The notes under the pieces: model-generated
Seen by the model: only the letters and a program-made list of their open reading frames with translations
Databases searched by the model: none
What the model was told of the DNA's origin: nothing
Shown here: piece by piece, positions 8,437 to 17,016 of the stretch
Numbering within the stretch: position 1 is the first letter of the stretch
Layout: each line of letters begins with the position of its first letter
Translations under genes and position numbers: made by a program
DNA from: Salmonella bongori NCTC 12419
Lineage (GTDB): Bacteria > Pseudomonadota > Gammaproteobacteria > Enterobacterales > Enterobacteriaceae
Length of the DNA stretch: 64,000 nt
Direction of reading: 5' to 3'
NCBI RefSeq assembly: GCF_000252995.1
Contig: NC_015761.1
Span: 4,092,001-4,156,000 of the forward strand

Positions 8437-8866
8437 CTCGATCTCCCTGATCGCAGTGAGCGCCCCAGCGCAGGCACTCACCCTGTATCGCTAATTGCCA
8501 GACTTGATGATTCTGCTGCTGGTATCTTTTTGTCTGGGTGTAAGTAAGCGGTTGCTGACGCTGAATGACCCGCGTATAGAGACGCAGATAGTGTTTTTCC
8601 AGCAGCGCCAGACTATCGAGTCGGCGCTTATCTCCGCGTTGGCGGGCAACCTGTTCAGCCTGAACAAACGTCTGGCGAATAGTACGGTCGTCCTTACACA
8701 GAGTCTCTTTTTCCCACGGTGTTTGTGCCGCGTCCTGCAGGAAGCGGCTTGAACGCGCCTGTAATAGCGTCAGTTGTTGAAAAGTCACCGCGCTAAAGCG
8801 GTCAGACAGCGTACAGGCAGATAAAAAGAAGCACAGCAGTAATGTGATTGTGTCGCGTAACGTCAT
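8423..8866 (-). CDS. Putative lipoprotein, uncharacterised, 147 residues
   Basis: The protein begins MTLRDTITLLLCFFLSACTLSD, an N-terminal hydrophobic stretch ending in the lipobox LSAC, so the mature protein should start at a lipidated Cys. Thr rather than Asp at +2 favours outer-membrane sorting. The rest is Gln- and Arg-rich and predicted helical (RVIQRQQPLTYTQTKRYQQQ), with two further Cys near the C-terminus (GECLRWGAHCDQ). The ATG at 8866 gives the best signal peptide; one at 8878 is also in frame. It overlaps the following small gene. Function is unknown. Confidence 0.75.
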   Translation of the reverse strand: MTLRDTITLLLCFFLSACTLSDRFSAVTFQQLTLLQARSSRFLQDAAQTPWEKETLCKDDRTIRQTFVQAEQVARQRGDKRRLDSLALLEKHYLRLYTRVIQRQQPLTYTQTKRYQQQNHQVWQLAIQGECLRWGAHCDQGDRDGVY

Positions 8867-8974
8867 GATGTTTTCCATAACAGACCGTTTGCGCTATCAC
8901 ATGCCAGACAGGTCCGGCGCGCAAATCACAAATGCTCAATGAGGAAATGATGAGGTGAGGTGAGAGAAAATGAT

Positions 8975-9002
8975 GCCGCTTCCCGGTAAGCCGGAAAGCG
9001 GC
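8975..9002 (-). terminator. Terminator of uvrA
   Basis: A 12-bp stem with one wobble (GCCGCTTCCCGG / CCGGAAAGCGGC) and a 4-base loop, just past the uvrA stop. On the minus strand it is followed by ATCATTTTCTCT. It should isolate uvrA from the lipoprotein gene. Confidence 0.75.
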
Positions 9003-9009
9003 GTGAAGG

Positions 9010-11835
9010 TTATTTGAGCATCGGTTTAAGGAAGCGGGCGGTATGCGATGCTTCACATTCCGCCACGGTTTCCGGCGTACCGGAGACGAGAATTTCGCCG
9101 CCGCCGCTACCGCCTTCCGGGCCGAGGTCGACAATCCAGTCTGCCGTTTTAATAACGTCCAGATTGTGTTCGATTACCACGATGGTGTTGCCCTGATCGC
9201 GCAACTGGTGCAGAACATCAAGCAACTGCTGAATATCGGCAAAATGCAGACCGGTGGTCGGCTCATCAAGAATATACAGCGTTTGTCCGGTGCCGCGTTT
9301 CGACAGTTCGCGCGCCAGCTTCACGCGCTGGGCCTCGCCGCCGGAAAGCGTAGTGGCAGATTGTCCCAGGCGGATATAGGTCAGGCCCACATCCATTAGC
9401 GTTTGCAGCTTACGCGCCAGCGCCGGAACCGCATCAAAGAACTCCCGCGCCTCTTCAATGGTCATATCCAGCACTTCATGGATGGTCTTGCCTTTGTATT
9501 TAATCTCCAGCGTTTCCCGGTTGTAGCGTTTGCCTTTGCACTGGTCGCAAGGGACGTAAATATCCGGCAAAAAATGCATTTCGACTTTAATGACGCCATC
9601 GCCCTGGCACGCTTCGCAGCGACCGCCGCGCACGTTGAAGCTGAAGCGTCCTGGCGTATAACCGCGTGAACGTGATTCCGGTACGCCCGCGAACAGTTCG
9701 CGCACCGGGGTGAACACGCCGGTATACGTCGCCGGGTTCGAGCGTGGAGTACGGCCAATCGGGCTTTGGTCGATATCGATCACTTTGTCGAAATGTTCCA
9801 GCCCCTGAATATCCCGATACGGCGCGGGTTCAGCGATAGTCGCCCCGTTCAACTGGCGCTGAGCGATGGGGAACAGAGTATCGTTAATCAGCGTTGATTT
9901 ACCGGAGCCGGAGACGCCGGTAATACAGGTAAACAGCCCTACCGGTAATGTCAGCGTCACATCTTTCAGGTTGTTACCGCGCGCGCCAGTCAGTTTGAGC
10001 ACTTTTTCCGGATTTGCCGGCACGCGTTGTTTCGGGACTTCAATTTTGCGCTTACCGCTCATGTACTGGCCTGTCAACGATTCCGGCACCGCCATAATGG
10101 CTTCCAGCGGCCCTTCTGCAACGACTTCGCCACCGTGAACGCCTGCGCCGGGGCCAATATCAATCACATGGTCGGCGGCGCGGATAGCATCTTCATCATG
10201 TTCCACCACAATGACGGTATTACCGAGATTACGCAGATGAATCAGCGTACCCAGTAGCCGCTCATTGTCTCGCTGATGCAGGCCGATGGACGGTTCGTCC
10301 AGTACGTACATCACGCCGACTAACCCGGCGCCAATTTGGCTTGCCAGGCGAATACGCTGGGCTTCGCCGCCAGAAAGCGTCTCTGCCGAGCGAGAGAGGG
10401 TGAGGTAGTTCAGGCCGACATTCACCAGAAACTTAAGACGATCGCCAATCTCTTTTAACACTTTTTCGGCGATTTTCGCCCGTTGCCCGGAAAGCTTGAG
10501 ATTAGTGAAAAAATCCATCGCGTGCCCGATGCTCATATCGGAAATAGCGGGCAACGGCGTATTTTCCACGAAGACGTGGCGGGCTTCGCGATTCAGTCGC
10601 GTTCCTTCACAGCTGGCGCAAGGGCGGTTACTGATAAATTTCGCCAGTTCTTCACGCACCGCGCTGGATTCTGTTTCTTTATAACGGCGCTCCATATTAT
10701 GCAGCACGCCTTCGAACGGGTGACGACGCACGGAGGTATCGCCGCGGTCGTTCATATAGTTAAATTCGATGTTCTCTTTACCGGAGCCGTACAGTACGAC
10801 TTTATGTACGCTGGCGCTAAGGCTTGCCCACGGTGCATCCACGTCGAACTTATAATGTTCCGCCAGTGATTTGAGCATCTGAAAATAGTAAAAATTGCGA
10901 CGATCCCAACCGCGAATTGCGCCGCCTGCCAGCGACAGGTCGGGATTCTGGATCACACGGTCCGGATCGAAATATTGCTGTACGCCGAGGCCATCACAGG
11001 TTGGGCAGGCGCCTGCCGGGTTATTGAACGAGAACAGACGCGGTTCCAGTTCGCGCATACTGTAGCCGCAAATCGGGCAGGCAAAATTGGCGGAGAACAG
11101 AAGCTCCTCCGCTTTCTCATCGTCCATATCGGCAACAACCGCCGTGCCGCCGGATAATTCCAGCGCCGTTTCGAACGACTCCGCCAGGCGTTGGGAAAGA
11201 TCGTTGCGAACTTTGAAGCGATCGATCACCACCTCAATGGTATGTTTCTTTTGCAGCTCCAGCTTTGGCGGATCGGAGAGATCGCACACTTCACCGTCGA
11301 TACGGGCGCGAATGTAGCCCTGGCTTGCCAGGTTTTCCAGAGTTTTGGTGTGCTCGCCTTTACGCTCTTTAATAATTGGCGCCAACAGCATCAGGCGTTT
11401 GCCTTCCGGCTGCGACAGCACGTTATCGACCATCTGGCTAACGGTTTGCGCCGCCAACGGCACGTCATGGTCCGGGCAACGCGGCTCGCCCACGCGGGCA
11501 AACAGCAGACGCAGATAGTCGTGAATCTCGGTAATGGTGCCAACCGTAGAGCGTGGGTTATGGGACGTTGATTTCTGTTCAATTGAGATCGCGGGCGATA
11601 GCCCCTCAATATGGTCAACATCTGGTTTTTCCATGAGCGACAAAAACTGCCGCGCGTAAGCGGAGAGCGATTCAACGTAACGACGCTGCCCTTCGGCATA
11701 CAGAGTGTCGAAAGCCAGTGAGGATTTGCCTGAACCCGAAAGCCCGGTCACAACAATCAGTTTGTCGCGTGGGATAACGAGGTTAATATTTTTGAGATTA
11801 TGGGTGCGGGCGCCCCGAACTTCGATCTTATCCAT
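9010..11835 (-). CDS. uvrA: Excinuclease ABC subunit A (UvrA)
   Basis: The 941-residue damage-recognition ATPase of nucleotide excision repair, which loads UvrB at lesions. It has two ABC modules: Walker A GLSGSGKSS near residue 31 with signature LSGGEAQRIRLASQ, and Walker A GVSGSGKST near residue 640 with signature LSGGEAQRVKLARE. Zinc-finger cysteines are CPICG...CPTCDG in the first half and CEACQG...CDQCKG in the second. Walker B YVLDEPSIGLHQRD and YILDEPTTGLHFAD follow each signature. It diverges from ssb, and a LexA box lies between them. Confidence 0.98.
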   Translation of the reverse strand: MDKIEVRGARTHNLKNINLVIPRDKLIVVTGLSGSGKSSLAFDTLYAEGQRRYVESLSAYARQFLSLMEKPDVDHIEGLSPAISIEQKSTSHNPRSTVGTITEIHDYLRLLFARVGEPRCPDHDVPLAAQTVSQMVDNVLSQPEGKRLMLLAPIIKERKGEHTKTLENLASQGYIRARIDGEVCDLSDPPKLELQKKHTIEVVIDRFKVRNDLSQRLAESFETALELSGGTAVVADMDDEKAEELLFSANFACPICGYSMRELEPRLFSFNNPAGACPTCDGLGVQQYFDPDRVIQNPDLSLAGGAIRGWDRRNFYYFQMLKSLAEHYKFDVDAPWASLSASVHKVVLYGSGKENIEFNYMNDRGDTSVRRHPFEGVLHNMERRYKETESSAVREELAKFISNRPCASCEGTRLNREARHVFVENTPLPAISDMSIGHAMDFFTNLKLSGQRAKIAEKVLKEIGDRLKFLVNVGLNYLTLSRSAETLSGGEAQRIRLASQIGAGLVGVMYVLDEPSIGLHQRDNERLLGTLIHLRNLGNTVIVVEHDEDAIRAADHVIDIGPGAGVHGGEVVAEGPLEAIMAVPESLTGQYMSGKRKIEVPKQRVPANPEKVLKLTGARGNNLKDVTLTLPVGLFTCITGVSGSGKSTLINDTLFPIAQRQLNGATIAEPAPYRDIQGLEHFDKVIDIDQSPIGRTPRSNPATYTGVFTPVRELFAGVPESRSRGYTPGRFSFNVRGGRCEACQGDGVIKVEMHFLPDIYVPCDQCKGKRYNRETLEIKYKGKTIHEVLDMTIEEAREFFDAVPALARKLQTLMDVGLTYIRLGQSATTLSGGEAQRVKLARELSKRGTGQTLYILDEPTTGLHFADIQQLLDVLHQLRDQGNTIVVIEHNLDVIKTADWIVDLGPEGGSGGGEILVSGTPETVAECEASHTARFLKPMLK

Positions 11836-11917
11836 TCACCTTTCCCGGTAGAGACTCGGATGCCTGGTTTGTTTGAAGGACAAACGGCAGAAACGGCTAA
11901 TTATGACACAATTTAAC

Positions 11918-11933
11918 CTGTTTGAATATACAG
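11918..11933. promoter_or_regulatory. LexA (SOS) box in the uvrA-ssb intergenic region
   Basis: CTGTTTGAATATACAG matches the LexA consensus CTGT-N8-ACAG exactly at the arms. It sits about 85 bases upstream of uvrA and 150 upstream of ssb, as in E. coli, where it controls uvrA and modestly ssb. Confidence 0.92.
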
Positions 11934-12082
11934 TATTGGAATGCATCTTCAGTTAAAGTGTGCAACAATGTGAGGTTCGCGCGAATGAACCGGAAGCTGC
12001 ATCGCAGCTATTAAAATCCTGCATGGAAATGGTACACTCACGCGTTTACACTATTTATGAAACGTATTCAGGAGACACAATT

Positions 12083-12613
12083 ATGGCCAGCAGAGGCGTA
12101 AACAAGGTGATTCTCGTTGGTAATCTGGGCCAGGACCCGGAAGTACGCTATATGCCGAGTGGCGGCGCTGTCGCTAACTTAACGCTGGCTACTTCTGAAT
12201 CCTGGCGCGATAAGCAGACCGGCGAAATGAAAGAGCAAACGGAATGGCACCGTGTCGTCATGTTCGGCAAACTGGCGGAAGTCGCCGGCGAATATCTGCG
12301 TAAAGGTTCACAGGTGTATATCGAAGGCCAGCTGCGTACCCGCAAATGGACCGATCAAAATGGCCAGGAGCGATATACGACTGAAATTAACGTTCCGCAG
12401 ATTGGCGGCGTGATGCAGATGTTAGGTGGCCGTCAGGGCGGCGGCGCGCCAGCAGGCGGCCAACAGCAGGGTGGTTGGGGTCAGCCACAACAACCTCAGC
12501 AACCGCAGGGCGGCAACCAGTTCAGTGGTGGCGCCCAGTCGCGTCCACAGCAATCCACGCCGGCTCCGTCTAACGAACCGCCAATGGATTTTGACGACGA
12601 TATTCCGTTCTGA
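12083..12613 (+). CDS. ssb: Single-stranded DNA-binding protein SSB
   Basis: A 176-residue tetrameric ssDNA-binding protein. It has an OB-fold (residues 1 to about 112, MASRGVNKVILVGNLGQDPE), a Gly/Gln/Pro-rich flexible linker (GGRQGGGAPAGGQQQGGWGQ), and the acidic tip MDFDDDIPF that recruits replication and repair partners. The ATG at 12083 follows CAGGAGACACAATT. In-frame codons back to 11960 are leader, not protein. Confidence 0.98.
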   Translation: MASRGVNKVILVGNLGQDPEVRYMPSGGAVANLTLATSESWRDKQTGEMKEQTEWHRVVMFGKLAEVAGEYLRKGSQVYIEGQLRTRKWTDQNGQERYTTEINVPQIGGVMQMLGGRQGGGAPAGGQQQGGWGQPQQPQQPQGGNQFSGGAQSRPQQSTPAPSNEPPMDFDDDIPF

Positions 12614-12674
12614 TCTTTTAACCAAAAATCAATGCGTTATTAGAGATTTTTGACGTAACTCCTGTCTGCCGAAA

Positions 12675-12700
12675 TGCCTGGTGTAAACCAGGCATTTTCT
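12675..12700 (+). terminator. Terminator of ssb
   Basis: A 7-bp stem TGCCTGG / CCAGGCA with a 6-base loop and a TTTTCTT tail. It marks the end of the core segment before the SPI-4 edge. Confidence 0.88.
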
Positions 12701-12713
12701 TGTCTGGTATGAC

Positions 12714-13592
12714 ACTTCCCTCTATTTAAAAAGAGAAACGCCTCCCTTAGTAAATCACCCTGAGCTTTTCATTGATGGACAAACCCCGCCTTATTGTTTC
12801 TGGCAAATCAGCCAGTACTGACCCGATTAGCATACCGTTATCCAGCCGAACTTCATAAGTGTGCCGCTACAACCAGGACCTTCTTAAATATGGAGAAAAA
12901 ATCTTATCTGCAAGGAATATCACTAGTAGCCATTATTTGATAACAAACGGACACTATAAGAGATTGATATAAAATAAGATTGGTGTAATTTTTGGCTTAT
13001 TAAATATCTACTTTGGTTTATGGTCAAGGTAAATATGATATGTCCCTTTGGTTTTATTTTTATTGGTTGAAGATAAAAGTTGTTGTTTATAGCTAACCTT
13101 ATATAAAAAATGGCTTCACTTCTAATTTTACCTACTCAATTATGATTGGTGATTTCCTTTTTATTATATTTCTAACGATTTAAGTTATATTGAAGTCCCA
13201 CTAACCCTATGCTCTAATGGCGAAAATTTGTTATCTCGGGAACGGAATTATAAATGGATTAAATAGTTACGGCTATGGTGCATATCAATGCTTAATATGC
13301 GTAAATTATTTTTTTGCTCAGACTATTAGTTAGCAAATCTATTCAATCATAATTAATATGCTAATAATGAATGTTACTTTGTGTTTATGAAATAGCGGAT
13401 CATAAAAGATTATTTCATGTGGATATATAGTTTGCCTAATAACTGATATCTGACTAATTAAATAGATAATGAATATTTTTTATAAATATTCAACTTTGTC
13501 GTCGACGCATAAAAATGGCGTCATTATTTCCATTTTTCTGAGGCGAGATAAAAAATCGAAATTTATAAAGCATATTGGTAGCAGAAAGCCAA
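12714..13592. other. AT-rich left edge of SPI-4, mostly non-coding
   Basis: Nearly 900 bases without a credible gene between ssb and siiA. The first 150 bases have ordinary GC content and hold one coding-like fragment on the minus strand (separate entry). From about 12880 the DNA becomes very AT-rich, marking foreign origin. HilA and other SPI-1 regulators are known to drive siiA from this kind of upstream region, but I could not assign a promoter with confidence. No tRNA gene or integrase is visible at the junction. Confidence 0.7.
12747..12866 (-). pseudogene. Possible 39-codon coding remnant at the SPI-4 edge
   Basis: The minus strand is open for 39 codons between two stops and reads HTYEVRLDNGMLIGSVLADL then PETIRRGLSINEKLRVIY, followed by TAA. 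The composition looks protein-like (alternating beta-type residues, loosely reminiscent of small OB/S1 folds), and the DNA is less AT-rich than what follows. There is no start codon with a ribosome-binding site, and a TAG lies directly upstream, so it would be a 3' remnant. I do not recognise the family. Confidence 0.3.
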
Positions 13593-13604
13593 GGGCGGTA
13601 GCGT
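13576..13604 (+). promoter_or_regulatory. JUMPStart/ops element (RfaH loading site) upstream of siiA
   Basis: The segment TTGGTAGCAGAAAGCCAAG followed by GGCGGTAGCGT matches the 39-bp JUMPStart consensus found before long surface-polysaccharide and toxin operons, including an exact ops core GGCGGTAGCG (13594-13603). RfaH binds ops in paused RNA polymerase and prevents early termination. Such a site fits an operon of more than 23 kb. It lies about 85 bases before siiA. Confidence 0.85.
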
Positions 13605-13689
13605 TAATTTCCTGAATGATTTGCATATCCTTTATCGTTTCTACTCCCTAAAACACTAATTTACTCACAATGTAATATCAGGAGACAAC

Positions 13690-14322
13690 ATGGAAGACGA
13701 AAGTAATCCGTGGCCTAGTTTTGTTGATACATTTTCCACTGTATTGTGTATCTTTATATTCCTTATGTTGGTCTTCGCACTTAATAACATGCTTATTATG
13801 TATGATAACTCGATTAAGGTTTATAAGACTAATATTGAGAAACATGCCAACTCTAAAGATGAAAATAGCGGAGATAATAAAAAAGAAAATACAAATGAAA
13901 AAGTTCAAAATGAAACAACCAGTAATGATTCGTCGGCGGGAAGTAATGAAATGTCAGGGAAGGAGATAGGTATATACGATATTGCAGATGATCAGCGAAT
14001 TGATATCACTTCCGAAGAAAAAGAGCTTATTATTACCTATCGTGGCAGACTGCGAAGCTTTTCAAAAGAAGACCTAAATAAAATAACTGTCTGGTTAGAA
14101 GATAAAGCCAACAGTAATTTACTGATAGAAATGATTATTCCTCAAGCTGATATTTCTTTCTCTGACTCTTTAAGGCTGGGTTATGAGCGAGGAATTATTT
14201 TGATGAAAGAGATTAAGAAAATATATCCTGATGTAGTTATTGACATGAGTGTTAATTCTACAGCGTCCAGTTCGACGAGTAAGGCCATTATCACCACTAC
14301 TAATAAAAAGGTGCCAGAGTGA
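13690..14322 (+). CDS. siiA: SiiA, MotB-like inner-membrane proton-channel subunit (SPI-4)
   Basis: A 210-residue inner-membrane protein, first gene of the SPI-4 operon. It has a short cytoplasmic start MEDESNPWPSFVD, one membrane helix (about residues 14-37) and a periplasmic part with a Lys/Glu/Asn-rich linker (about 50-95), then a MotB/OmpA-like peptidoglycan-binding domain. Asp13 just before the helix corresponds to the proton-conducting Asp reported as essential for SiiA function. With SiiB it forms a proton-driven channel that controls SiiE-mediated adhesion. CAGGAGACAAC precedes the ATG. Its stop overlaps the GTG start of siiB by 4 bases. Confidence 0.93.
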   Translation: MEDESNPWPSFVDTFSTVLCIFIFLMLVFALNNMLIMYDNSIKVYKTNIEKHANSKDENSGDNKKENTNEKVQNETTSNDSSAGSNEMSGKEIGIYDIADDQRIDITSEEKELIITYRGRLRSFSKEDLNKITVWLEDKANSNLLIEMIIPQADISFSDSLRLGYERGIILMKEIKKIYPDVVIDMSVNSTASSSTSKAIITTTNKKVPE

Positions 14323-15707
14323 AAGTTATAAATGATTACCGTTATTTCTTTATCTGTCTTTTTCTTGCCATACTGCCTTTTTTTGCTTTGTCTTTCTCCG
14401 GTATCAGGGCGTATGTTTTTGATAACTTTATGGTTTCGGCAATTTATAACGGAGTTATCATTGCCATTTATATTACTGGGTCTTTATGTGCGTTATTCAC
14501 GATTCTGAAAAATATCTCCGCAAAAAAGATACTAATGACTCAGGACGCAAGCAGAAAAAATAGTATGCTTTCTGACCTTAATCAAATTTTGTTTGCCGAA
14601 AAGTCCAAACAGTGTGATTTAAATCTGCTAATGGAATTAGATGACAATGTCACTACAGCCCGCAATCAGCGATTGTCATTTATTATGAGTTGCAGCAATG
14701 TATCGACGCTTATTGGCTTGTTGGGAACCTTTGCGGGTCTGTCTATTACGATTGGCTCAATTGGCAACTTATTGAGCGCGCCATCAGACGTAGGCGGTGA
14801 TAACGCAAGCAATACACTTAATATGATTGTGACGATGGTTGCATCGCTTTCTGAACCATTAAAAGGGATGAATACCGCATTTGTGTCATCTATCTATGGT
14901 GTTGTCTGCGCTATTCTTCTGACCTCACAAAGTGTTTTTGTACGTAGCTCATATTCCTTGATTGCTACAGAGATTAAAAAGCTAAAAATAAGGAGCAACA
15001 GTGCAAATAGTAAACAACGAAGCCTGCGAGTGGAGTCCGAAACGCTTGTTGAATTTAAAGAATTATTTAAAGAATTCTTTGATAACTACCTGTCTGTTGA
15101 AACGTTACGGACGCAGGACGAAGAAAAAAAACGGGCTATGCTATCAAATAGTTTTTCCACTTTACAGAACCAACTATTAGATAATACCTCTAGACTGGAA
15201 AAAATTTCTACGCTGGTTGATGGGTGTCTGGCGAACGGTAACGAAACGAACAAAAAATTAGCCGACGGTATAGTGACAATGACTTCATATTTATCTGTAG
15301 GTAATGACTTGCTTGCTGATAGTAATACAAAAATGGAGACCCTTAGCACTGTACAAAAAAATATAGATAAAAAGAATGATGAGATAATTGCATCAGTTGA
15401 TAAATGTTATCTGGAGTCGCTTTCTCAGGGTAAGACAATAAAAGATATTGCAGCCGACAGTGCCAATATCACTGATGTCCTTGATGGGATGAGGAAAGAT
15501 ATCGATGTAGATATGAATAATGTTCATTTAGCGCTGTCTGATTTATCAGAAACTGATAAAAAGATTATGAATAATACTAAAGAGATTAGTGCTGAGATGG
15601 TGAGTTATCATGATACCTATATCCCATTAATGGAAAAAGTCACGTCTATGCATCAGGGGTTGTTAAAGCAAAGTTTATTACACCGCGAGACAAAAAATGA
15701 AGATTAA
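14319..15707 (+). CDS. siiB: SiiB, MotA/ExbB-like inner-membrane protein (SPI-4)
   Basis: A 462-residue membrane protein with a GTG start overlapping the siiA stop. Hydrophobic segments are at about residues 8-28 (YFFICLFLAILPFFALSF), 40-65, 125-150 (STLIGLLGTFAGLSITIGSI) and 185-207; the last two resemble the pore helices of MotA/TolQ/ExbB proteins. The remaining ~240 residues are a charged, helical, coiled-coil-rich cytoplasmic tail. It pairs with SiiA as a proton channel that energises or regulates SiiE release. It overlaps siiC by 11 bases, a sign of translational coupling. AT-rich codon use matches its neighbours. Confidence 0.92.
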   Translation: MKVINDYRYFFICLFLAILPFFALSFSGIRAYVFDNFMVSAIYNGVIIAIYITGSLCALFTILKNISAKKILMTQDASRKNSMLSDLNQILFAEKSKQCDLNLLMELDDNVTTARNQRLSFIMSCSNVSTLIGLLGTFAGLSITIGSIGNLLSAPSDVGGDNASNTLNMIVTMVASLSEPLKGMNTAFVSSIYGVVCAILLTSQSVFVRSSYSLIATEIKKLKIRSNSANSKQRSLRVESETLVEFKELFKEFFDNYLSVETLRTQDEEKKRAMLSNSFSTLQNQLLDNTSRLEKISTLVDGCLANGNETNKKLADGIVTMTSYLSVGNDLLADSNTKMETLSTVQKNIDKKNDEIIASVDKCYLESLSQGKTIKDIAADSANITDVLDGMRKDIDVDMNNVHLALSDLSETDKKIMNNTKEISAEMVSYHDTYIPLMEKVTSMHQGLLKQSLLHRETKNED

Positions 15708-17016
15708 GATACTTTTTCTGACGACTGCTTTTGCTATGCAAAGCGTTTATGCTGACGAGTTACCTGTAATTCCTCTCAGTGATTTAGTTAATGCCGCATT
15801 AAAACATCAGCCTTCTGTTGCTGTTTCGTATTATGAAACTGAAAAGAAAAATAGTGATTTAGATGCTACAAGAGCGGCTCTTTATCCTACGTTGGATCTG
15901 ACGTCTGGTTTTAATAATAACAGGAAAGAGTCCTCAAACACTGAAAGAAACATTGAAAATAAAATATCTTTATCATATCGGATTACGGATTTTGGAGTAA
16001 CAGGCGCCAATATTAGAAAATCTGAATATGAAAGAGATAATAGTAAAACTGATTATGAAAAAACAAAAAATATCGTCTCACAGGACGTTGCGACAACCTA
16101 TTACAATATTAGCAAATATCGTGAGATGATTGAGGGTGTAAACCAGGAGAAAGAGTTCTATAAAAAGATGCTGGAAAATTTCTCACTGCTGGTTTCTTCT
16201 GGTGTCGCTATGCAGTCAGATATGCGTAAGGTGCAGGTCTCTATCGATGCCTTGAATACACGAAGCATTATGTATCAGTCCATGCTGGACGATGAGATGT
16301 ATAAAATGCAAAATATGACGGGTCTGAATTTATCATCCGGACAGATTCAAAGTGATGAAAAATTCAACCTCTTCAAAAAATATTCTTTTATAGAAAGCCC
16401 TGAAAAGCTTATGGACATGATTATGAAATATAATGATGACTATAAGATGCTCGTTAATACCCGCAAAGCTGCAACTGAAGATATTAATGCCGCAAAATCC
16501 TCCTATTTCCCAACTGTAGATCTCGTTTCTAGTTATGTACAGAATAATCCAGGCGGTGCAGCTAAAAAAAGTGATTATGAAGATGAATTCAAAACAGGTA
16601 TAAATGTCAGTTTCAACCTTTTTAACGGCTTTAGAAACGCAGCCCAGGAAAGGAAAATGGTAGCAAGTTACTCACAGGCTAAACTACAAATTGACGATTT
16701 TTTGATTAAAACGCGTTATAACATTGACTCCCAGCTTTCCAGATATAGTGCAGCGAAAGAAACATACGCTGTAGCTGAGCGTTCACATTTAAACGCTTTA
16801 CAGCTTACAGAATTATATGAGCAGGAGTTTCAGTTAGGTCAGAAAAGTTTGCTGGATTTAATTTCTAGTCGAAATGAAGCATTTCAGGCATATATAAGCA
16901 TGGTTGATAGTAAATATAGTTTGTATATGCTGAAACTACAGCAACTCTCGTTGGTTTTTCATTTAATGGATTATTTAAAAGGAAGTGCTGTAAGTGAGCT
17001 GAACGGAATGAAATGA
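15697..17016 (+). CDS. siiC: SiiC, TolC-like outer-membrane channel of the SiiE type I secretion system
   Basis: A 439-residue outer-membrane efflux-type protein. The signal peptide MKIKILFLTTAFAMQSVYA precedes DELPVIPLSDLVNAALKHQP. Two outer-membrane-efflux repeats with long helices follow (about residues 20-215 and 225-425); examples are YPTLDLTSGFNNN and YFPTVDLVSSYVQNN. It is the outer-membrane component dedicated to this system, replacing the general TolC. It overlaps siiD by 4 bases (ATGA) and siiB by 11 bases. Confidence 0.93.
   Translation: MKIKILFLTTAFAMQSVYADELPVIPLSDLVNAALKHQPSVAVSYYETEKKNSDLDATRAALYPTLDLTSGFNNNRKESSNTERNIENKISLSYRITDFGVTGANIRKSEYERDNSKTDYEKTKNIVSQDVATTYYNISKYREMIEGVNQEKEFYKKMLENFSLLVSSGVAMQSDMRKVQVSIDALNTRSIMYQSMLDDEMYKMQNMTGLNLSSGQIQSDEKFNLFKKYSFIESPEKLMDMIMKYNDDYKMLVNTRKAATEDINAAKSSYFPTVDLVSSYVQNNPGGAAKKSDYEDEFKTGINVSFNLFNGFRNAAQERKMVASYSQAKLQIDDFLIKTRYNIDSQLSRYSAAKETYAVAERSHLNALQLTELYEQEFQLGQKSLLDLISSRNEAFQAYISMVDSKYSLYMLKLQQLSLVFHLMDYLKGSAVSELNGMK

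Noticed and set aside
9014..11699. Several plus-strand open frames opposite uvrA (such as 10483-10869 and 11191-11571)
   Set aside because: They are antisense shadows of a strongly conserved gene, without start signals or family resemblance.
12714..13680. tRNA-like attachment site for SPI-4
   Set aside because: I looked for a tRNA cloverleaf and for direct repeats matching the yjcB side and could not find either by eye.
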